A stretch of DNA of 5,982 nucleotides from Nitrososphaerota archaeon (lineage in GTDB: Archaea; Thermoproteota; Nitrososphaeria; Nitrososphaerales; CADDZS01), in the NCBI GenBank assembly GCA_027886785.1, contig JAPCJV010000132.1:1-5982 (forward strand). Direction: 5' to 3'. The notes beneath the pieces are model-generated. The model ran no database searches, had not been told where the DNA came from, and saw only the letters and a program-made list of their open reading frames with translations. Both the position numbers and the translations under genes were made by a program. Below, piece after piece: positions 1 through 5,809 of this stretch (positions are counted from its first letter, which is position 1; each line of letters starts with the position of its first letter).

Positions 1-1196
1 AGCTGCGGATTTTTCTCTGCACCCTGGAGATTTGACCCTGAAACGACAGAGATCTGCGACGCACCATTAAGGAGATCGATATAGCGTGAAGTACCATCCG
101 GCGTATAATGGACTATAACAGAGTTAAAGTGGCCGGGGTCGATTATCGGATTCGCAGCAACCTCTGCAGATGAAAGGTTCTTGCCCCAGTAGTTTGGATT
201 TTTCTGGTACTGGATGTATGCGTTTGTGACAACATTGGTCACCTCGTACGGACCAGTTCCAGGGAGCGCGAGCGTCTGGAACAAAGTATTTGGCGAAGTA
301 ACAGTCCCCGGTCCCCCGTGCGCAAGGAGGAACATCGGATCTGTTTGCATTGAAAAGTCCGAAAACGAATTCAAAAAGAAAGCGTATGGACCCATCAACC
401 GGAATACAATGGTACTCGATCCATTCACGTACACTGGCCAGTTCGAATTCGACATCATCGAGACAAGTTGCGGGGACGGAGAGGCAAGTCCGCTCTGGTT
501 GATCAAATTAAGCGTCGAAGAACCGAAGACAACCGAACTAAAATTAAACAAAGGAATATAGGACCAGAACGTCGTGGAGTTGCCCAGTTCATAATAATAC
601 AGGTAAAAGTTCGTCCAGACTACATAGGCGTTGAACGGGTCGCCGTTTGAGAATGTGACACCCTGCCTTAGGTGGAATGTGTACGTCTCAGCATTTGCGG
701 ACACTGTCCAGTTCGTCGCAAGGTCCGGAACGATCTGAAATATTCCCTGCCTTTGCTCGGCGTTTAAGTTGAAATTGACTAGTGTCTGATACACTGAACC
801 TTCAGTCCAGACCGGGTAGTTTCCCCCCGGGTTTATCGTAGACACCCCCACATTTGGCCACGCAGAATCTTCCACGGTGAGCGTCTGATTTTGATTGGCA
901 GCAGACGAGGTCGACAAGGTCGAGCTACTGGTTACCTGATTCGATGTGGTTGAAGAACTCGTTGAAGAAAATGATGTACTCAGAGACGAGGACGACGACG
1001 AATTGCTTGTCGAAGCAGGGCTGCTGCTTGTAAAAGAAGAGCTGGTGCTAATTGCGTTAGAAGTACTTTGAGACGAATTCGTCGATGTGCTTGAAGTTAT
1101 CCCACGGCTCAAAACCAAAGCTGCGGCTCCGATGACCACTACGATTATTACAATGATCGCAATTATGACTCTCTGAATACCGCCGGTCTCGCTCAT
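1..1196 (-). CDS. ABC transporter substrate-binding protein, family 5 (SBP_bac_5), C-terminus beyond window
   Basis: Extracellular binding protein that would capture peptides, oligosaccharides or similar solutes and hand them to an ABC importer. My translation from the ATG at 1196 stays open for 398 codons to the window edge, so the C-terminus is missing. Residues 10-29 are a run of Ile/Val/Ala/Leu, which I read as an uncleaved membrane anchor or signal segment. Residues 34-105 form a Ser/Thr/Asn stalk with almost no charge, including six consecutive Ser at 66-71. The folded domain starts near 106. Family 5 hallmarks follow: VYQTLVNFN (135-143), PDLATNWTV (157-165), and the signature FHLRQGVTFSNGDPFNAYVV (174-193), which matches the family pattern LRxGVxFxxGxPxxAxdV. 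Further on are GTGPYEV and QKNPNYWG. No Cys follows the hydrophobic segment, so it is not a bacterial-type lipoprotein. Permease and ATPase subunits are not in the window. The ligand cannot be told; the family call is firm. Confidence 0.92.
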   Translation of the reverse strand, partial: MSETGGIQRVIIAIIVIIVVVIGAAALVLSRGITSSTSTNSSQSTSNAISTSSSFTSSSPASTSNSSSSSSLSTSFSSTSSSTTSNQVTSSSTLSTSSAANQNQTLTVEDSAWPNVGVSTINPGGNYPVWTEGSVYQTLVNFNLNAEQRQGIFQIVPDLATNWTVSANAETYTFHLRQGVTFSNGDPFNAYVVWTNFYLYYYELGNSTTFWSYIPLFNFSSVVFGSSTLNLINQSGLASPSPQLVSMMSNSNWPVYVNGSSTIVFRLMGPYAFFLNSFSDFSMQTDPMFLLAHGGPGTVTSPNTLFQTLALPGTGPYEVTNVVTNAYIQYQKNPNYWGKNLSSAEVAANPIIDPGHFNSVIVHYTPDGTSRYIDLLNGASQISVVSGSNLQGAEKNPQ

Positions 1197-1243
1197 TTGT
1201 TTCTTCAACCGTGAGATACCTTGAACCCGCCTGAGTAAGTTCC

Positions 1244-1256
1244 CATATATTAAAAT
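1244..1256 (-). promoter_or_regulatory. TATA-like promoter element of the substrate-binding protein gene
   Basis: Read on the minus strand this is AATTTTAATATATGG, an AT-rich block centred about 53 bases before the ATG at 1196. Archaeal transcription usually starts about 25 bases downstream of the TATA centre, which would give a 5' leader near 28 nt. The leader shows no clear Shine-Dalgarno match. The assignment rests on composition and spacing only. Confidence 0.45.
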
Positions 1257-1257
1257 T

Positions 1258-1286
1258 CCATTGCGACGCAGGCGCAATACCAATGG
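1258..1286. repeat. interrupted inverted repeat upstream of the binding-protein promoter
   Basis: Two nested pairs of arms are visible. ATTGCG (1260-1265) pairs with CGCAAT (1273-1278) across a 7-base spacer. CCATT (1258-1262) pairs with AATGG (1282-1286). The element lies immediately behind the TATA-like block of the minus-strand binding-protein gene, where an activator or repressor could bind. No regulator is identified, and the arms are short enough to occur by chance. Confidence 0.35.
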
Positions 1287-1352
1287 TGCTATTTGCGCTT
1301 TTGTTTTCCCATACGGCACTAGTATCCGTCGTAGATAGTTGAGATCACAAGA

Positions 1353-1529
1353 TTGGATCGAGCCGAATTAATTTTTTATCAAATAATTAGGCAACACACT
1401 GACTGCGCATCTTACATCATCGGCTCAGAGAAAACTGGAAAGTGTATTTTGATAGATCCGCCGATGGATACGGAGAGATTTGAAACCCTTTCTTTGAACA
1501 TTCAGCGCTTACTTGGAAGTCAGCGTCCC
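1353..1529 (+). pseudogene. N-terminal remnant of a metallo-beta-lactamase-fold hydrolase
   Basis: The plus-strand frame that reads TTG at 1353 is open from 1335 to a TGA at 1530-1532. It contains IFYQIIRQHTDCASYIIG (1371-1424) followed by SEKTGKCILIDPPMD (1425-1469). This resembles the first two beta strands of glyoxalase II/persulfide dioxygenase-type metallo-beta-lactamases, where a segment like ASYLIGDEKTGEAxxIDP precedes the zinc-binding HxHxDH motif. That motif should lie 25-35 residues further on but is absent: the frame ends after about 20 more residues of unrelated-looking sequence. No ATG is present before the conserved part; TTG at 1353 is the only near-standard start. I infer a truncated, non-functional gene end rather than a working 59-residue protein. 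The similarity is recalled from the family, not computed. Confidence 0.5.
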
Positions 1530-1672
1530 TGAGAAGAGAGGTCCAGCACTTTGTATGATGTCTTGTCGAAAATTCAACCCCCTTGGTAACCGGGGAAGAT
1601 GGTCGTTATACGCTGGAACTCGCCCTGAGAGCATACGAATCTGCTAAGCTCAGAAAAGAGCTTGATATGTAA
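1484..1672 (+). pseudogene. C-terminal remnant of a Gfo/Idh/MocA-family oxidoreductase
   Basis: Joining two frames gives a recognisable Gfo/Idh/MocA C-terminal tail: LRREVQHFV (1529-1555), then DVLSK (1557-1571), then NSTPLVTGEDGRYTLELAL and RAYESAKLRKELDM, with TAA at 1670-1672. Family members commonly end with a pattern like REVxHFVdxxLnxxxPlVtGEDGrxaLElalAAYeSA. The frame is broken: TGA at 1556-1558 needs one extra base removed (T1556), and a compensating base is missing near A1571, after which the original frame resumes. A further in-frame TGA lies at 1481-1483, just before the first plausible residues. The Rossmann domain is absent. This remnant is a different subfamily from the intact gene at 1808-2935, whose tail reads HPFQGEIDHLI and ends KLPLT, so it is not a local duplicate of it. 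Confidence 0.62.
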
Positions 1673-1807
1673 TACATGTTGAAGCGCACATTGAGCTAGA
1701 CGTGCGATCTGCCGGGTGAGGGATGAAGTAAACCCAAGAATTAGGGAGAATTTGTACTAGAAAGTGCACTTGGCTCTCCACAAGATCTTAGGATCATTTT
1801 TCGAATG

Positions 1808-2935
1808 TCACGTCAAGGGTAATTTCACCGGAACGTTTCCCTCTTTGCGCGAAATCATCGCCGCAAGAGCTGCTTCATGAGTATTGACGGAGTTCTGCAG
1901 GTTTGCGTGTGATTCCTTGTCGTGCTGAATCGAAGAGATTAAGTGATCTATTTCTCCTTGAAAGGGGTGGGTGCCCACCGATGCCGAATTCGGCATGGTC
2001 CCAGGCATGGTGATCCAATCCTCTTGGTCCGCAAACTCGGTTGACCACAGCCTATTCCCCTTGCACGTTCCCTTGTCGCCATAAACTCCCCACACAAAGT
2101 CATAGGGCATTATGGCATCGAAGTTCGTTGAAACCTTTGCGAGGGTTCCGTTACCCAGTTTCATTATCATCACTTCCAATCCGTCATATTCCAGCGGAGG
2201 GACGAGGGTTCCTTCTATGCGGTGTCTACCCGTGTAGCGCACCACGTCGTGTTCAAACGGGGGCAAAAGTTGTCCCTTTCTATACCCGCCTGAATAAGAG
2301 ACCACTTCGGTGATGTCTGCCGTCCCTCCTTGCTTGGTATCAGCGAGCCACCGCGCCATGTCTATCGCGTGGACTCCAGCAACCAAGAAGGGGCTAATCC
2401 CGGTCTCCTTGCTTCTCACCCATTCCCACCTAGCCTTCACCGGCTCCCACGCATGGGACTGATAATCAGTCTCTACGTAGAAGATCTTGCCGAGAAAACC
2501 CTGGGACATGAAATTTTTGAGCGTGCTGATAACGCTGTTCCATCGCAAAACAAAACCAACGACTGTCTTGACTCCACTTCGTGTAACAGCTTGTGACATG
2601 GCGTGCAATTCCTGCACGTTTAGGGCAACTGGCTTCTCGATCAGCATATGCTTGTGCGCCTCCGCTGCCGCGATTACTTCTTTCGCGTGAAACTGCTGGG
2701 GGGTGCAAATCGAAACTATGTCAATCGAATCATTTTCGAGCATCTTGCCATAGTCCGTGTAGATCTCGACATCCTCCAGATCGTAACTATTTGCGAGCTT
2801 CCTTGCGCTCTCCTCCCTCTTGCTCGAAATAGCGATTACGCGTGTTAGGGGGTTATTCAGGTAAGCTTTGAGATGCTGGGTTGCAACATCTCCAGCGCCG
2901 TGTATGGCTACACCGTAAGTCCGTTGATTCTTCAG
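1808..2935 (-). CDS. Gfo/Idh/MocA-family NAD(P)-dependent oxidoreductase, start codon unresolved
   Basis: Predicted cytosolic dehydrogenase of the glucose-fructose oxidoreductase/inositol dehydrogenase/MocA family, oxidising a sugar, cyclitol or sugar-acid hydroxyl with NAD(P). The first ATG in frame is at 2743 and gives 311 residues, but that would remove the cofactor site. The same frame upstream encodes RTYGVAIHGAGDVATQHL, the Rossmann glycine motif, and an ISSKREESARKLA segment. I therefore start the homology at the CTG at 2935, giving 375 residues. On that numbering, IEKPVAL with the catalytic-type Lys101 and GVHAID with His189 and Asp192 are the family active-site motifs. The tail HPFQGEIDHLI...KLPLT is intact. 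The frame is open up to a TAA at 2999-3001 and contains no ATG, GTG or TTG upstream of 2743. An ATG at 2976 in the neighbouring frame would join after adding one base at GGG (2950-2952). The gene lies 90-150 bases downstream of the permease on the same strand. Substrate unknown. Confidence 0.85.
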   Translation of the reverse strand: MKNQRTYGVAIHGAGDVATQHLKAYLNNPLTRVIAISSKREESARKLANSYDLEDVEIYTDYGKMLENDSIDIVSICTPQQFHAKEVIAAAEAHKHMLIEKPVALNVQELHAMSQAVTRSGVKTVVGFVLRWNSVISTLKNFMSQGFLGKIFYVETDYQSHAWEPVKARWEWVRSKETGISPFLVAGVHAIDMARWLADTKQGGTADITEVVSYSGGYRKGQLLPPFEHDVVRYTGRHRIEGTLVPPLEYDGLEVMIMKLGNGTLAKVSTNFDAIMPYDFVWGVYGDKGTCKGNRLWSTEFADQEDWITMPGTMPNSASVGTHPFQGEIDHLISSIQHDKESHANLQNSVNTHEAALAAMISRKEGNVPVKLPLT

Positions 2936-2994
2936 CGTCTCTGATTCTACCCGATTCCAAGGGTTGTGTGAGTCATGCTGTCGGACGCGTAACA

Positions 2995-3005
2995 GTACTT
3001 ATCAT
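2995..3005 (-). promoter_or_regulatory. weak TATA-like element before the Gfo/Idh gene
   Basis: On the minus strand TGATAAGTACT is centred about 25 bases before the ATG at 2976, the spacing expected for a leaderless archaeal transcript starting at that ATG. The match to a TATA box is poor, and read-through from the permease gene is an equally good explanation. It is listed because it bears on which start codon is used. Confidence 0.25.
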
Positions 3006-3076
3006 TGCCCTAACAAGAGGGGGAAATGGAGACAACAAGGAGAGAGAGAACGTTTACCCTTCCGTAATTTCTATTC

Positions 3077-3090
3077 TCTTCTTCTTCTTC
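3077..3090. repeat. CTT trinucleotide run at the permease stop codon
   Basis: The plus strand reads CTCTTCTTCTTCTTC, about four CTT units, ending at the permease stop codon (TGA on the minus strand, 3091-3089). In the mRNA it gives a purine-rich GAAGAAGAAG stretch just after the stop. It looks like simple-sequence repeat; no function is evident. Confidence 0.5.
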
Positions 3091-4696
3091 ATTCTGGAGG
3101 TATTTCTCGATAAACTAGAGAGAGGTCAATCCCCTTGGATTTCCTATATGACCAGATCACGCCGTAAAGTACCAAGAAAAAGACAATTGCCCCTCCCATA
3201 GCCTCCAGTGCCAACGGAGTGATCCCAAAGAACACGGGGTTTGAGATTTCTAAGTATTCGTACAATAATAAAAGTGCAACACTCGCTATTCCCAACAGCG
3301 TCACCGCAGGAACTCCGCCTATTCTCCTCTTGACAGGGCAAGATAGATCGTAGAGAGCTTTTCGGCGGAAGGGCATTACTGCTAGGGAAATCGAAGAGAA
3401 GATGAAAACGAGCATAGCGACCACGTTGATCGCGACTCCCCAGGTGTACAGAACTACCGCTGTCTGCGAATTTGTCAAAAGCAGCAGGAACACTATAGTG
3501 ATCCCGGCACAAAGAAGGAGGGCCTTCACCGGCGTGTGTCTGCGGTCGCTGATGTCCGACAAACGCTCGGGAAAGAATCGGTCAAAGGAAAAAGCGAAGA
3601 TCACCCGAGAAAAGATCACAAACGCCCATCCCGTAGCTGTCAGGTAACCAAACAGGAATGCCAAACTTATGAGAACAGATATAGCCGGATTTTGCGCGGC
3701 GATGTTGGCGTAGAGAGCAAAGAAAGAGGATACGGGGATCTTCCACAGAGAAGGTTGCAGATAGTTCAAGTAGTTTGCCGATGTGATAAGGTCTCCACCT
3801 ACGACGTAGTATGCTGCCACAATCGCAAAGAGAGTTATCACGCCCCACATAAGAGCTGACCCAAAGATCCCCCACAGTTGAGTTTGCCTAACTCTCTTAA
3901 TCTCTCCTCCCAGGTAGGTCGATTGCGTCGCCCAGTAGAAGGAAGCGAACATTAAGGAGGAAGCGATCAAGATCGAAGACAAGTTCGCATTGGGAGTAGT
4001 CAATCCATTGGATTGGGCTGTAGAAATTATGTTGGAAGAGTTGGTCCCAAACGTACTCGCGTAGTTGTCAAACAATTTGATATACTGTGAATGACTGACT
4101 GACAAGAACATAACGCTCCCCACGAGTATTCCGATGATCGCGATAGCATAGAGAATATTATTCAAACGAAAGAATGCCCTTAGTCCCCCAAAAATCAGGA
4201 GTGCGGTGAAGAATACCGTCGACCCAATCCCCGCAACAGTTAGGGCGGTCGGCGTGGTAACGGCACTTGCAAGATTGGTGTACCCCAGAGATCCCAAAAG
4301 TGGGCTCAATCCAGCTGTAACCCAGACCGAGGCGCCAAAGGTCGATGCAAGTATCAGCGGCACGAATAACCCCATAAGTCCGCCCGCAAGGACTCCGAGC
4401 GAAGGATGCAAGATTCTCGAGATGTAAATGTAGTCGCCTCCGCTTCTTGGCATTGTGACACACAGAATGTAGTAGGTCAAGTTTATGAAAACGGCAGTCA
4501 AGAGGCCGACCACGATCGATGCCCAGATTCCTGCACCCGAGGTCATGAGAGGGAGGAGCAGCAGACCCCCACTTATGATTGCAACACCCGTCACAGATTG
4601 CGCATTGAACTGAAGGATGTCAATTAGCCCGCCCTCTTTTACCAGGCCCGTTGCCTGCCTAACAAAAACTTCCTTCTTCTGGTTCCCCTCTGCCAA
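3089..4696 (-). CDS. APC-superfamily amino acid/organic solute permease
   Basis: Integral membrane secondary transporter of the APC superfamily, usually importing amino acids, amines or related solutes with H+ or Na+. The 535-residue length fits the family. Hydrophobicity suggests about twelve helices, near 35-52, 57-80, 97-125, 150-172, 180-202, 240-262, 275-300, 335-368, 388-408, 412-440, 460-482 and 496-516. Family motifs are PRSGGDYIYISR (83-94) after helix 2, YLGGEIKRVRQ (261-271) after helix 6, and SRVIFAFSFDRFFPERLSD (363-381) followed by RRHTPVKALLL after helix 8. The start codon is TTG. In the same frame 36 bases upstream is ATG GCA CTG followed by TAA at 4723-4721, so TTG is the first usable start. 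No Shine-Dalgarno sequence is evident. The gene is transcribed away from the aldolase at 4859 and precedes the Gfo/Idh gene on the same strand, consistent with uptake of the substrate of that pathway. Substrate cannot be read from sequence. Confidence 0.93.
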   Translation of the reverse strand: MAEGNQKKEVFVRQATGLVKEGGLIDILQFNAQSVTGVAIISGGLLLLPLMTSGAGIWASIVVGLLTAVFINLTYYILCVTMPRSGGDYIYISRILHPSLGVLAGGLMGLFVPLILASTFGASVWVTAGLSPLLGSLGYTNLASAVTTPTALTVAGIGSTVFFTALLIFGGLRAFFRLNNILYAIAIIGILVGSVMFLSVSHSQYIKLFDNYASTFGTNSSNIISTAQSNGLTTPNANLSSILIASSLMFASFYWATQSTYLGGEIKRVRQTQLWGIFGSALMWGVITLFAIVAAYYVVGGDLITSANYLNYLQPSLWKIPVSSFFALYANIAAQNPAISVLISLAFLFGYLTATGWAFVIFSRVIFAFSFDRFFPERLSDISDRRHTPVKALLLCAGITIVFLLLLTNSQTAVVLYTWGVAINVVAMLVFIFSSISLAVMPFRRKALYDLSCPVKRRIGGVPAVTLLGIASVALLLLYEYLEISNPVFFGITPLALEAMGGAIVFFLVLYGVIWSYRKSKGIDLSLVYREIPPE

Positions 4697-4858
4697 GTCT
4701 AAAATTCTCGATTTGGCTGATTACAGTGCCATTATTATTCCTTTTGAAAAACCACCCGAATAACTTCCTCCCGCCGTTCCACAGGCCATCAATACTATGA
4801 TTATTTGGACTGTATTCTCGGCCAAAATTTATACAGATAGTCAGTTGTTTTCGGCCAC
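4697..4858. promoter_or_regulatory. divergent promoter region between permease and aldolase genes
   Basis: This 162-base AT-rich spacer must hold the promoters of both divergent genes. The right side has a clear TATA-type element for the aldolase (annotated separately). For the permease, minus-strand candidates are AATAATAAT near 4733-4741, about 41 bases before the TTG start, and GTTATTCG near 4758-4765. Neither is decisive. A shared spacer makes co-regulation of the two genes plausible. Confidence 0.6.
4819..4857 (+). promoter_or_regulatory. TATA element of the aldolase gene, flanked by TCGGCCA direct repeats
   Basis: CAAAATTTATACAG (about 4823-4836) looks like an archaeal BRE plus TATA box. 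Its centre is about 29 bases before the ATG at 4859, so the transcript should begin within a few bases of the start codon and be almost leaderless. The 7-mer TCGGCCA occurs at 4819-4825, directly upstream of the TATA block, and again at 4851-4857, immediately before the ATG, with a 32-base period. Its core GGCC is self-complementary. A factor binding both copies would straddle the TBP site; this is inference. Confidence 0.55.
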
Positions 4859-5752
4859 ATGCTCATCGACAAGAATTTTGAAGGCGTCATATGCGCGCTC
4901 ATGACTCCGTTCAAGGCCGATGGTTCGCTCGACCTTGAGATGATGAAGAGACACGTGGAGATTCTTTCGAAATCTCGCTTGCGGGGCTTTTATCCGTGCG
5001 GCAGTTCTGGCGAGGCCCCCAAAATGACTCACGAAGAGAGGATGAAAGTTATCCGCGCCGTCGTGGATGGTGCCTCGCACAAGGTACCCGTTTTTGCGGG
5101 AGGCGGCGGGACAACCACCGAGGATTCGCTTAGGGCGGCCAAGGACTCCAAGGACGCGGGGGCAGATGCCGTGGTCTTACTTCCACCTTACTACTATCAT
5201 CCTACTCAGGAGGCATTACTCGAACACTATTCCACGGTTGCGAAAAAGTCCGACCTTCCGATCTTCCTTTACAACGTCCCGAATCTCGCAGGCTACTCTC
5301 TCCACAACGACACGGTCACGACCCTTGTGAAGAATAACAGCAACATTGTGGGAATCAAGGACAGTTCAGGTGACATGATAAACTTCGGCAACTTGATAGC
5401 CGACCTCGATGGTAGAGCAGGGGTTTTTCAGGGCCTCGAGCCCCTCATTCTCCCCTCGCTCGTCATGGGCGCGAGCGGAGCCGCAGTCTCCGATGCAAAC
5501 GTCGCACCTGATCTGACAGTTGGTATCGTGGATTCATTTAGGGCAAAAGAGTACGACATGGCTTTCAAAAATCAAAGAGACTTGACGAGGTTGGACAACG
5601 CTCTGGGTATCGCCGACTTTATCCTCCTCACAAAAGAAGCGCTGAGATTGATGGGTAGACCGTTCGGAGCCACTAGAAAGCCCAGTACTCCCGTTACGTC
5701 AGCTCAAACAGATCATATCAAGAAGACTCTTCTTGAACTAAAGTTGCTCTAG
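4859..5752 (+). CDS. DHDPS/NAL-superfamily class I aldolase or dehydratase (not typical DapA)
   Basis: A (beta/alpha)8-barrel enzyme that forms a Schiff base with a 2-oxo acid such as pyruvate, then catalyses aldol cleavage or condensation, or dehydration. The 297-residue length is normal. Visible family features are the oxo-acid carboxylate loop GSSGE (48-52, usually GTTGE or GSTGE), the triple tyrosine PPYYYHP (109-115), catalytic Tyr138 in FLYNVP, and Schiff-base Lys167 in IVGIKDSSGD. In true dihydrodipicolinate synthase YNVP is followed by S-R-T-G, whose Arg binds aspartate semialdehyde. Here it reads N-L-A-G, closer to the A-L-S-G of N-acetylneuraminate lyase and also lacking Arg like KDG aldolases. 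A sugar-acid or related substrate is therefore more likely than lysine biosynthesis. ATG at 4859 is supported by the N-terminal motif FEGVICALMTPF and the promoter 29 bases upstream. Divergent from the permease and convergent with the FAD enzyme. Confidence 0.93.
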   Translation: MLIDKNFEGVICALMTPFKADGSLDLEMMKRHVEILSKSRLRGFYPCGSSGEAPKMTHEERMKVIRAVVDGASHKVPVFAGGGGTTTEDSLRAAKDSKDAGADAVVLLPPYYYHPTQEALLEHYSTVAKKSDLPIFLYNVPNLAGYSLHNDTVTTLVKNNSNIVGIKDSSGDMINFGNLIADLDGRAGVFQGLEPLILPSLVMGASGAAVSDANVAPDLTVGIVDSFRAKEYDMAFKNQRDLTRLDNALGIADFILLTKEALRLMGRPFGATRKPSTPVTSAQTDHIKKTLLELKLL

Positions 5753-5809
5753 AGTAAATCTCCCGCCACCTCTGCCTTCGAAATCTGGTAGGAGATCGGA
5801 GAGTCAGAT

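Larger units (their letters stand above)
1197..1807. other. long region without an intact gene, holding two gene remnants
   Basis: About 610 bases lie between the start of the binding-protein gene and the stop of the Gfo/Idh gene. The first part holds the binding-protein promoter and an inverted repeat. Between about 1335 and 1672 the plus strand carries decayed pieces of two unrelated enzymes, annotated separately. From 1673 to 1807 I see no coding frame, RNA structure or convincing terminator, only a TTTTT run at 1797-1801. Confidence 0.6.

Noticed and set aside
214..561. Plus-strand open frame of 115 codons
   Set aside because: It lies wholly antisense to the substrate-binding protein gene, whose minus-strand translation shows clear family motifs. 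It has no recognisable domain.
1440..1483. Gfo/Idh-frame reading VYFDRSADGYGEI ahead of the TGA at 1481
   Set aside because: It looks faintly like the Gfo/Idh central sheet, but the same bases encode the better-matching MBL-type ILIDPPMDTERF in another frame, so I did not extend the remnant over it.
1554..1560. ATGATGT resembling a C box of an archaeal C/D RNA
   Set aside because: No D box or C'/D' pair at suitable spacing, and the bases are better explained as part of the Gfo/Idh remnant.
1784..1801. GATCTTAGGATC followed by TTTTT, resembling a plus-strand terminator
   Set aside because: The stem is only four base pairs with little or no loop, and no intact plus-strand gene lies upstream.
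2041..2832. Several plus- and minus-strand open frames of 60-90 codons
   Set aside because: All overlap the Gfo/Idh gene in other frames, are rich in Arg/Ser/Pro with no domain pattern, and have no promoter of their own.
3144..4627. Open frames on both strands within the permease gene
   Set aside because: They are shadows of the 535-codon membrane protein, with no independent motif.
4859..5752. Assignment as dapA (4-hydroxy-tetrahydrodipicolinate synthase)
   Set aside because: The substrate-binding Arg after the YNVP motif is absent and no lysine-pathway gene is nearby, so no gene symbol was given.
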